Shown here piece by piece: positions 6,225 through 13,047 of a stretch of 64,000 nt of DNA. The notes below the pieces were generated by a model. That model saw only the letters and a list, made by a program, of their open reading frames with translations. It searched no databases and was not told where the DNA came from. Numbering within the stretch: the stretch's first letter is position 1; the number at the start of each line of letters is the position of its first letter. Origin of the DNA: Deltaproteobacteria bacterium (GTDB taxonomy: Bacteria; Desulfobacterota; Binatia; UBA9968; JAJDTQ01); assembly GCA_028818755.1 (NCBI GenBank), contig JAPPNF010000086.1, positions 1 to 64,000 on the forward strand. The letters are read 5' to 3'. Position numbers and translations under genes: made by a program.

Positions 6225-7661
6225 CTATCCGGGTGGAATCTTCCGCAGCACCCTGTCATTTTCGTAAAGCTCATAACCCTTGATCAGCAGCTCGTAGCCC
6301 CGGCCGGGGTGATCGCTCAAGTCGAGCAGCTCCAGGTCCAGGATCACCACCGTGGTGGCGGCCGGCTTGATCTCGAAACCGAGGCGGATGGGACCAACCG
6401 CGTTCTTGACCTTGTCCGGGACGCCGGTCTTCCGGAGGATTCCGCGAATACCCGTCACCTGCAGGTCCACCGCCGCGAAGCGCCCCGGCGGCAGCGTGCC
6501 GCGGTACACGGTGGCTGCCGCCGACCCGTCCTTGTACCGCGTCAGGTCCATCCGGTCGAGCTGTGGCGTCAGCTCCAGCCACCCGGGATCGGTGGATTTC
6601 ATTCGCGCGTTGGGCGCCAGCCGTAGCCTTCCGAATCTCAGTTCGACGCTCTGGAAGTCGTCGATGGCGTCACGGTGGTCCTTGACCCGCACCTCCAGCG
6701 TGCCGTCCGCTCGAGCCAGGGTCCGATCCGCGGCGTCGGGGAACCTGTCGCTGGGGTAGAACTGGTAGGTCACGTGGAACTCGCGGGTCTCCCGGGGGAC
6801 GTCCCAGCCCACTCGGAACACCAGCGGCAGCTCCTTTTCCTGGCCGGGCTTCAGGGTCTCCTGGAGGAAGCAGAAGCACTGGATGATGCTGAGGTGCTCT
6901 TCGGCCGCCTCCTTCGGCGTATCCACGTGGCGCGCCTTGCCCGTGACCGCGCGGCCCGAGAGGTTCCGGGCGCGGTAGGAGGCGTGCAGGGTTTCTCCCG
7001 GCGGCGCCAGCACCATCTCCTGGAGCGGCTCGAACGCCCAGGGCAACCCCTCCTTGACCTCGGCGTGGAAGAACACCTTCACCGCCTCGGCCCAGTTCTC
7101 GAAGATCGCCCATCGGCCGTTTTCCCTGAGAAGCTCAAGCGATTCTTCGCCCTTGACGGTCGGCAGGCGTCCGGTGCGGCCCATCTCGTCCAGGGAAGTG
7201 AGGATGTTCCGGCGCTTTTCCGGCGTGAGGCGGTTCAGCACGTCGGGATCAAAGCCCGCGAAGAGATCCTGCAACTCGGCCGAGTTGGCGTCGGGGAGGC
7301 TGATGGGGAAACGAATCGAGGCGCTGTCGCCGCGGACCTCGGCGGATACCGGGCCGACCTCGATGCGGTCGGCCAGCCGCCGCGTCAGCTCGGCGGCGGT
7401 GCCGGTGAAGGAAGGGTTCTCCTTGAGATACGCCGCTTCGCTCTTGGCTTCGCGGTCCTTTTGGGAGATGTACCGATAGGCCTCGGCGTAGTCCTGCGCA
7501 TAGACGGCCTTGAGGTAGCGCGAAACCAGATCGCGGAGCGGCGCCGTGTCTTCCTCGGCGCGAGCCCCGGAAACACCGGCCCAGAGCGCGCAGACGAGCG
7601 CGGCAGCCGTCACCCAACCCGCCCGGCCGCGGAGTCTCTTCCTGCCATCCGATAGCTTCAT
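6225..7661 (-). CDS. exported Cox11/CtaG-like three-domain fusion
   Basis: Precursor of 478 residues with a signal peptide (about 1-35, ending SGARA). Residues 36-195 resemble an NTF2-like/DUF4878-type fold (VSRYLKAVYAQDYAEAYRYIS). Residues about 195-305 are a recognisable Cox11 domain: FFHAEVKEGLPWAFEPLQ, PPGETLHASYRARNLSG and the copper motif IQCFCF (262-265), then VTYQFYP. The last 170 residues are a beta-rich domain reminiscent of DUF4382-type lipoproteins. Cox11 inserts copper into the CuB site of cytochrome oxidase. Ordinary Cox11 is about 180-200 residues with a membrane anchor, so this secreted architecture is unusual. An in-frame ATG at 7691 would lengthen it by ten residues. Neither start has a strong ribosome-binding site. 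Confidence 0.75.
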   Translation of the reverse strand: MKLSDGRKRLRGRAGWVTAAALVCALWAGVSGARAEEDTAPLRDLVSRYLKAVYAQDYAEAYRYISQKDREAKSEAAYLKENPSFTGTAAELTRRLADRIEVGPVSAEVRGDSASIRFPISLPDANSAELQDLFAGFDPDVLNRLTPEKRRNILTSLDEMGRTGRLPTVKGEESLELLRENGRWAIFENWAEAVKVFFHAEVKEGLPWAFEPLQEMVLAPPGETLHASYRARNLSGRAVTGKARHVDTPKEAAEEHLSIIQCFCFLQETLKPGQEKELPLVFRVGWDVPRETREFHVTYQFYPSDRFPDAADRTLARADGTLEVRVKDHRDAIDDFQSVELRFGRLRLAPNARMKSTDPGWLELTPQLDRMDLTRYKDGSAAATVYRGTLPPGRFAAVDLQVTGIRGILRKTGVPDKVKNAVGPIRLGFEIKPAATTVVILDLELLDLSDHPGRGYELLIKGYELYENDRVLRKIPPG

Positions 7662-7739
7662 GGTCGGCCCGTCGTGCGGAACAACCTTCATTAAAGCACG
7701 ATCAAACGCCGAACGCAGGCGCGGCCATCTCTTGAGTCG

Positions 7740-7861
7740 GCGCCCTTCGACTTCGCTTCGCTACGCTCAGGGCGAACGGTTGTAGGGGCCACAGTTGTGG
7801 GAACCATTTCCGTTCGTCCTGAGCGTAGCGCCGCGCCAGCGGCGCGAAGTCGAAGGGCGCC
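7740..7861. repeat. inverted pair of the TTCGTCCTGAGCGTAGC repeat
   Basis: Two copies face each other. 7740-7780 is in minus orientation (GGCGCCCTTCGACTTCGC...). 7811-7861 is in plus orientation and has an inserted internal palindrome (CGCGCCAGCGGCGCG). The 30 bases between them hold no gene. Members of the same family occur at 11997, 40218, 49922, 57933, 58001 and 60187. Confidence 0.85.
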
Positions 7862-7960
7862 AGAGTCGAAGGGCGCCAGAGTCGAAGGGCGCCAGAGTCG
7901 AAAGGCGCCAGAGTCGAAAGGCGCCAGAGTCGAAAGGCGCCAGAGTCGAAAGGCGCCAGA
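7851..7960. repeat. 16-base tandem array, about seven units
   Basis: CGAAGGGCGCCAGAGT repeats every 16 bases from 7851. The first three units read CGAAGGG and the last four CGAAAGG. It is a tandem growth of the 3' end of the adjoining dispersed repeat, downstream of the metal permease gene. Each unit contains the palindrome GGCGCC. There are no unique spacers, so this is not a CRISPR. Confidence 0.9.
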
Positions 7961-7979
7961 CGGAGTTTTCAACAACCTG

Positions 7980-8798
7980 CTACCGGCTGCCCCGCAGCCA
8001 CCGGCGGCCGCCCACGGCGAAGAACACCAGCGCGAAGGTCAGCACGATCATGGCTCCGGAGGAGAGGTCGAGGAAGTAGCTGGCGTACATTCCGGCCGCC
8101 GCGCACAGGGCGCCGATGATCGGCGTGATGATCAGCAGCGTCTGAAACCGTTGCGTCAGATAACGGCCGATGACGGGCGGGATGACCACGGCCGCGGACA
8201 CCAGGGTGACCCCGAGGATGCGGGTGGAAGCCACGATGGTGACCGCCAGCAACAGGACGAAAACCAGCTCGGTGCGGCTGGTGGAGATGCCGTACACCGG
8301 CGCCACCTCCGGGTCGAAGGTGGAGAACAGGAGCTGGCGGCGGATGATGATCATGGCGACGGCGACCGCGGCGGCAGTGACCGCGATGACCCAGAGGTCC
8401 ACCGGCGTGATGCCGAGCAGGTTGCCGAACAGCGCGGCCTCGAAATCCAGGGTGAACTTGCGGTAGGTGGAGACCACCGCCACGCCCAGGGCGAAGCTCG
8501 TCGTCGTCACCACCCCGATGGCGGCGTCGGCGCCCACCAGGCGTCGGTGGCTGATCAAGTGGATCACCACCGCGTTCACCAGCGCCCAGACGCCGGCGCC
8601 GATGAAGAAGTTGAGGCCGATGATGGAGCTCAGCACCGCGCCCCCGAAAAGCGCGTGGGCGAGCCCGTGGCCGATGTAGCTCATGCGCCGGAGCACCACG
8701 TAGACCCCGACGTAGCCGCAGATCGCGCCGACGATGACCGCGGCGATCATGCCGTTGCGGAAGAACTCGTAGTTGAAGGGTTCGAGCAGTCCGGTCAC
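7980..8798 (-). CDS. metal ABC transporter permease (ZnuB/MntB family)
   Basis: Inner-membrane subunit of 272 residues with about eight helices, from the ABC-3 family that imports Zn, Mn or Fe. Typical stretches are VGVYVVLRRMSYIGHGLAHALFG at the N-terminal half and STRILGVTLVSAAVVIPP near the C-terminal half. It starts at GTG seven bases after the ATPase gene, so the two are one transcript. The binding protein is probably the one encoded at 12039. The metal cannot be told from the sequence. Confidence 0.9.
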   Translation of the reverse strand: MTGLLEPFNYEFFRNGMIAAVIVGAICGYVGVYVVLRRMSYIGHGLAHALFGGAVLSSIIGLNFFIGAGVWALVNAVVIHLISHRRLVGADAAIGVVTTTSFALGVAVVSTYRKFTLDFEAALFGNLLGITPVDLWVIAVTAAAVAVAMIIIRRQLLFSTFDPEVAPVYGISTSRTELVFVLLLAVTIVASTRILGVTLVSAAVVIPPVIGRYLTQRFQTLLIITPIIGALCAAAGMYASYFLDLSSGAMIVLTFALVFFAVGGRRWLRGSR

Positions 8799-8805
8799 GC
8801 AGGCA

Positions 8806-9678
8806 TCATCCGCCGTTGGGAGAGTGCGGCCGTTCGCCTACCATGATCATGTCGCCGTGCTGGAACACCACCATCTCCCCCTTGTAGGTCTCGCCCAGCA
8901 CCTCGGCGGTGAAGATCTCCTGGGGCTCGCCTTCGGCGATGACGTGCCGGTTGAGGCACACCACCCATGGAAGGTGCGCGGCCACCCAGTTGAGGTCGTG
9001 GCTGGTGATGAGGATGGCGACCCCCAAGTGGTTGATCTCGTGGAGGAAATGGACCACCTCGTCGCGGGAGCGGATGTCGAGGCCTGAGGTGGGTTCGTCC
9101 AGCAGGATCAGCTCGGGCTCCCCCAGCAGCGCCCGAGCGATGAACGCGGCCTGCTGCTGCCCGCCGGACAACTCCCGGATCTGGCGATCCCCGAGCTCCA
9201 GCAGGTTGAGCCTGTCCATGATCTCGTGGGCGCGGTCGCGGTCTTCCGGTGCGGTGCGCCGGAACCACCGGTGGTGCCGGGAGAGGCCCAGCAACACCAC
9301 TTCCTCAACCGTGATGGGAAAGCTCAGGTCGATCTGCTCGAGTTGCGGCACGTAGCCGACCGCTCCGAGAGACGAGCCGCCGGCCGGCGATCCGTGCACC
9401 GTGACCTCGCCCTCCCTGGGCCGGATGTGCCCCAGGATGGTGCGGAGCAGCGTGGTCTTGCCGCCGCCGTTGGGTCCCACCACGGCGAGGAACTGCGCCG
9501 GCCAGAGCTTCAGGTTCACGCCGGCGATGCCCAGGGTCTGCCGGTAGCCGCTGGACACGTCCGCCAGCTCCACGATGGGGCGCCCCTGCTCGCTCCACTC
9601 GCGCCCGCCGGCGTGGCGGTGCCCGTGCAGCCTGCCGTGCACATGGTGGACCCTGTCGGTGTGTTTTTCGGAAGTCAC
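8806..9678 (-). CDS. metal ABC transporter ATPase with His-rich N-terminus
   Basis: ATP-binding subunit of 290 residues for the ABC-3 importer. It has Walker A GPNGGGKTTL, Q-loop YVPQLEQID, signature LSGGQQQ, Walker B LILLDEPTSGLD and the switch His (ITSHDLNW). The GTG start was chosen because the preceding codons have no family resemblance and run into the promoter region of the divergent toxin-antitoxin pair. Residues 8-22 are rich in His (HHVHGRLHGHRH), a likely cytosolic metal-binding or sensing tail that most ZnuC proteins lack. Start choice is moderately uncertain. Confidence 0.85.
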   Translation of the reverse strand: MTSEKHTDRVHHVHGRLHGHRHAGGREWSEQGRPIVELADVSSGYRQTLGIAGVNLKLWPAQFLAVVGPNGGGKTTLLRTILGHIRPREGEVTVHGSPAGGSSLGAVGYVPQLEQIDLSFPITVEEVVLLGLSRHHRWFRRTAPEDRDRAHEIMDRLNLLELGDRQIRELSGGQQQAAFIARALLGEPELILLDEPTSGLDIRSRDEVVHFLHEINHLGVAILITSHDLNWVAAHLPWVVCLNRHVIAEGEPQEIFTAEVLGETYKGEMVVFQHGDMIMVGERPHSPNGG

Positions 9679-9799
9679 GGTATCGTTATGGGAGCGCCCC
9701 GTGTGCCGTACCGGACGCGGCGTCCCCCTTCCATTTGTTCGGACCCTGGACATCCGTGTAACACCTGACCATTGCATGGACAATCCCCATACAAGAAAC

Positions 9800-9829
9800 T
9801 TGACATTTGCTGCATATATTGCATTTAAT
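9800..9829 (+). promoter_or_regulatory. promoter with palindromic operator for the PIN pair
   Basis: TTGACA (9800-9805) and TTTAAT (9824-9829) are separated by 18 bases, an almost ideal sigma-70 promoter 40 bases before the antitoxin gene. The spacer contains a palindrome, TGCA-N5-TGCA (9811-9823), well placed for the antitoxin to repress its own promoter. The A/T-rich stretch contrasts with its surroundings. Confidence 0.65.
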
Positions 9830-9869
9830 TTAGTGGGAACCGCGAGGGAGCGTTCTTCATGGAGGCACG

Positions 9870-10334
9870 ATGAACACCACAACCCACCGCCAGCTTTCTC
9901 CCACGCCAAGGGATGCCGCCATCGCGCGTAGTTCCGGTCAAGTTCTCGCCCACTACGCCCGGAGGCAACGTCCGCTGACGCTTCGCGTCCGGGATCACAG
10001 GCAGGAGAAACCCATCGAGCTTCCGGCGGGTGCAGTTAAGCTGCTTCTGGGAGTGCTGGAAGCCATGGCCGACGGGCGAGGCGTAACCGTCATCCCCGAA
10101 GGCGCGGAACTGACCACGGTGCAAGCCGCCGAAGTGTTGAACGTCTCGCGGCCGTTCTTGATCAAGCTTCTGGAAGAAAACGCCATTCCCCACCGGAAGG
10201 TTGGCAAGCACCGCCGTGTTCGCATGGAGGACGTCATTGCATACAAGGAGGCGATAGACCGGGAACGCGAACAGGTTCTCGACCAGTTGACGCGCGATGC
10301 CCAGGAGCAGGGCCTCGGGTATCGTGTTCCGTGA
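9870..10334 (+). CDS. antitoxin with excisionase-type DNA-binding domain
   Basis: Protein of 154 residues. The N-terminal 75 residues are unassigned and may bind the toxin or dimerise. Residues about 80-135 form an excisionase/MerR-like winged helix (LTTVQAAEVLNVSRPFLIKLL, then IPHRKVGKHRRVRMEDVIAY). Such proteins pair with PIN-domain toxins and repress their shared operon. Its stop overlaps the toxin start by four bases (GTGA). It is divergent from the metal ATPase gene and appears inserted within the metal-uptake locus. Confidence 0.8.
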   Translation: MNTTTHRQLSPTPRDAAIARSSGQVLAHYARRQRPLTLRVRDHRQEKPIELPAGAVKLLLGVLEAMADGRGVTVIPEGAELTTVQAAEVLNVSRPFLIKLLEENAIPHRKVGKHRRVRMEDVIAYKEAIDREREQVLDQLTRDAQEQGLGYRVP

Positions 10335-10900
10335 CGCGTTACACGGCTCTTCTCGACGCCAACGTCCTCTATTCCGCGCCCATACGAGACCTTTTCCTGC
10401 AGTTGGCAGTGAGCGACGTCTTCCGGGTGAAATGGACGGCAGATATCCATCGTGAGTGGATCGAAGCATTGTTGCGCAACGAACCCCATCTGCATCGCGC
10501 CGCCCTTGAACGCACCCGCTCTCTCGTGGATCGCGCGACGCGCGATTGCCTCGTTACGGGATATGAGGAGCTCGTCCCAGCCCTCGACCTGCCCGACCCC
10601 GACGACCGCCACGTTCTCGCGGCAGCGATCGCCGGTGGCTGCGATGCGATCGTCACAAAGAACCTTCAGGACTTCCCGAAGATCACGGTGAATCCTTTCG
10701 GCATCGAGGTCCAGCACCCCGATGAATTTCTCTCCAACCACGTCAAGTTGACGCCGGGGATATTCTGCGAGTCGGTCCGAAAGGTACGTGCGCGATTGAA
10801 AGCGCCGCCTTTGAGCGTACGAGAGTATCTTGTCAACCTGTCCGATCAGGGCCTTGTCGTGACGGCCGCTCAGCTCGAGCCGTTTGCGACGTTTCTCTGA
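10331..10900 (+). CDS. PIN-domain toxin (predicted RNase)
   Basis: Protein of 189 residues, starting at GTG inside the antitoxin stop codon. PIN nucleases use a cluster of acidic residues to bind Mg2+ and cut RNA. Here the first Asp is in ALLDANVLYS, a central Glu in HREWIEALL, and Asp residues in LDLPDPDDRHVLAAAI, followed by CDAIVTKNLQDFP. The C-terminal 60 residues (from EFLSNHVKL) go beyond the core PIN fold. The target RNA is unknown. Tight overlap with the antitoxin gene supports a type II toxin-antitoxin pair. Confidence 0.85.
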   Translation: MTRYTALLDANVLYSAPIRDLFLQLAVSDVFRVKWTADIHREWIEALLRNEPHLHRAALERTRSLVDRATRDCLVTGYEELVPALDLPDPDDRHVLAAAIAGGCDAIVTKNLQDFPKITVNPFGIEVQHPDEFLSNHVKLTPGIFCESVRKVRARLKAPPLSVREYLVNLSDQGLVVTAAQLEPFATFL

Positions 10901-10925
10901 CACTTCGGCGGTTGGAAGGTGCCTT

Positions 10926-11957
10926 CTAGATCCTGTACAGCCGCTTGGGGTTCTCCGACAGGATCTTGCGCTTGGAGTCGGCCGAGACGTCCTCGCGCGC
11001 GAAGAATTCCGGCAGGTCGGAGAAGAATTCCGCCCGCGCCCGCTCGTGGGGATAGTCCGACGGCCACACCAGCTTCTCGTCGCCGAGAAGCTGGATGAAG
11101 AACGGCAAGGTCCGCTCCTCTATCTCGAAGGAAAAGTAGACGTTGGGGTCCATGAGGTACTCGCTGGGCTTGCGCTTGAGGTCGCCCGCGCCCTTGCGCT
11201 CGAACTGCTCGTCGAGCACGTCCATCAGGTACGGCACCCAACCGCAGCCCGCCTCCAGGTAGGCCACCCGCAGGTTCGGGTAGCGGTCGAAGACCCCTTG
11301 GGAGATCATGCTGGTGGCGTGGCTCATGAGCGGGATCACGTGCTTGAGGGCGCGGACCTCCCGGTAGGTGCGCAGCGGGTCGGCGAAGTTGTGCGCCCCC
11401 ACGAAACCGCCGTGGACCGCGATCATGGTGTCGAGTTCGTTGGCGGTGGCGTAGATCGGGTCGAACTCCGGGTTGCCGTAGGCCATAAGGGGCGACGAGA
11501 TGGACGGCAGGATGGCGCCGACGAAGCCCAGCTCGCCCACACAGCGGCGCAACTCGGTGACACAGGCGCCGACGTCGTGCACCGGCAGCAACGCCACCCC
11601 GAGCAGGCGTTCGCTCTGGCGCAGGAACTTGTCATGCAGCCAGTCGTTGTACGCCCGTGCCAGGTCCACGGACCACTCCACCCGGCGCACCATGCCCACG
11701 GCCGCGGCGTTGCTCGGGTAGAGCACGGTGGCGCTGATGCCCGCCTCGTCCAGGAAGCTCAGCCACATGGCCGCGTCCGGCACGTCCTGCTTGTGTGGGT
11801 CCACCACCCCGAACGCCCAGGCGTCCTGCGGAAATAGCGAGTACTCGCGATTGCCGGGGATGCGCCGGAACCGCTCCGGCAGGTACTCCGCCATTTCATT
11901 GTCCGGCTCCACCACGTGCCCGTCACCGTCGATAATGGGATAGTCCACGTTTAACAT
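10926..11957 (-). CDS. amidohydrolase 2 family protein
   Basis: A 343-residue TIM-barrel metal-dependent hydrolase or decarboxylase of the Amidohydro_2 (ACMSD-like) group. The metal motif at the start is IIDGDGHVVEP, further metal ligands lie around HGGFVGAH and HATSMI, and the C-terminal Asp is in WPSDYPHER. Members cleave or decarboxylate cyclic and aromatic compounds. The substrate cannot be named here. AAGGAA precedes the ATG. It lies between the PIN toxin and the zinc-binding protein gene, unrelated in function to either. A relative is encoded at the right end of the window. Confidence 0.85.
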   Translation of the reverse strand: MLNVDYPIIDGDGHVVEPDNEMAEYLPERFRRIPGNREYSLFPQDAWAFGVVDPHKQDVPDAAMWLSFLDEAGISATVLYPSNAAAVGMVRRVEWSVDLARAYNDWLHDKFLRQSERLLGVALLPVHDVGACVTELRRCVGELGFVGAILPSISSPLMAYGNPEFDPIYATANELDTMIAVHGGFVGAHNFADPLRTYREVRALKHVIPLMSHATSMISQGVFDRYPNLRVAYLEAGCGWVPYLMDVLDEQFERKGAGDLKRKPSEYLMDPNVYFSFEIEERTLPFFIQLLGDEKLVWPSDYPHERARAEFFSDLPEFFAREDVSADSKRKILSENPKRLYRI

Positions 11958-11996
11958 CGCATTCCTTCCTTTCCGGTTCGATCATAGCATGATCCC

Positions 11997-12036
11997 CGTT
12001 CGTCCCGAGCGTAGCGCAGCGAAGTCGAAGGACGCC
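11997..12036. repeat. TTCGTCCTGAGCGTAGC-family repeat
   Basis: One copy (CGTTCGTCCCGAGCGTAGC, then GAAGTCGAAGGACGCC) fills the short gap between the binding-protein stop and the amidohydrolase promoter region. It is palindromic and could act as a hairpin in either transcript. Confidence 0.85.
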
Positions 12037-12038
12037 AA

Positions 12039-13046
12039 CTACCGGTAGCGCGCGTGGTGCCCCGCCACCGGCGCGTGGTCCACCGCCTTCAGCGCGTCCG
12101 CCGAGCCGCCCAGTGCCGTAACGATGGTGCGGATGTTCTCGAGCATCATGCCGGTGTACGAGTGGACCGGGTCGCCGGTCTCGCCGGGCAGGTCGTCGTC
12201 CCTCAGGCTGTCGATGAACCGCGTCTCCGCTTCCCGCGCGATCTGCGCCAGCACCGGGCTGGGGAACACCTCGGAGCCGAAAACCGCCGGCACCTTCTCC
12301 CGTTTCAGTTGGTCGATGAGCCGGGCCACCTCCCGCGGGCTCGGCTCCGCGAAGCTGGAGGGTTGCACCGCGCCGATGACGGTGAAGCCGTAACGCTTGG
12401 CGAAGTAGGGCCACGAGTCGTGGTAGGTGAGGAGCCGCCGGTTCCCCGGCGGCACCGTGGCCACGGCCGCGGCGATGGCCTCGTGCAGCGCGGCAAGCTG
12501 CTTCAGGTAAAGCTCCGTGTTGGCGTGGTACGCCGTCCGGCCTCCGGGGTCCGCCGCTGTCAGCGCGTCACGCACCAGGCGGGCGTAGTTCATCACGAGC
12601 ACCGGGTCGGGCCACAGGTGCGGGTTGGGATGTCCCTGATCTTGGGGATAGCTGAAGTCGAAGACGTAGTCCGCTTCGCCGAGGGTGCGGTCGGCCAGCA
12701 GCAGGATCGGCTTGTCCGGCCGCTTGTTGGCCTCGGCCAGCTTCAGCGTCGGGATCTCCAGGTAGAGGCCGTTCATGATGATGAGGTCGGCCCGCGCCAT
12801 GGTCCTGGCGTCCGACGGAACCGGCCGGAAAGTATGGGAATTCACCCCTTCCGGCACGATGCCGGTCACCCGCGCCCGGTCACCCGCCACGTTCTCCACG
12901 ATACTCGTGATCGGCGCCACGGTGGTGACCACCCGCAGGGAGGCTGCGGCAAGCTGGATGGGGAGCACCAGCAGCATGCCGAGCAGCAGGAGGGCTGTGA
13001 GAGGGACCCGACAAAGCGTTCTGTAATCGTGCCTCAAGGAATGCAT
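12039..13046 (-). CDS. metal ABC transporter substrate-binding protein (ZnuA-like)
   Basis: Exported binding protein of 335 residues, cluster A-I family. After a signal peptide (about 1-35) come VVTTVAPITSIVENVAG, the first metal His in NSHTFRPVPSD, a second in HPNPHLWPDP, a third in TYHDSWPYFAKRYG, and a C-terminal acidic ligand region (SEVFPSP). The His-rich loop found in many ZnuA proteins is short here (QDQGHPNPH), so Mn or Zn are both possible. GGAGG lies seven bases before the ATG, and only one base separates it from the stop of the preceding exporter gene, so both are on one transcript. It may serve the permease and ATPase encoded at 7980-9678. Confidence 0.88.
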   Translation of the reverse strand: MHSLRHDYRTLCRVPLTALLLLGMLLVLPIQLAAASLRVVTTVAPITSIVENVAGDRARVTGIVPEGVNSHTFRPVPSDARTMARADLIIMNGLYLEIPTLKLAEANKRPDKPILLLADRTLGEADYVFDFSYPQDQGHPNPHLWPDPVLVMNYARLVRDALTAADPGGRTAYHANTELYLKQLAALHEAIAAAVATVPPGNRRLLTYHDSWPYFAKRYGFTVIGAVQPSSFAEPSPREVARLIDQLKREKVPAVFGSEVFPSPVLAQIAREAETRFIDSLRDDDLPGETGDPVHSYTGMMLENIRTIVTALGGSADALKAVDHAPVAGHHARYR

Positions 13047-13047
13047 C

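Noticed and set aside
7851-7960. CRISPR array
   Set aside because: Units of 16 bases follow each other directly with no unique spacers and no cas genes nearby. It is a plain tandem repeat.
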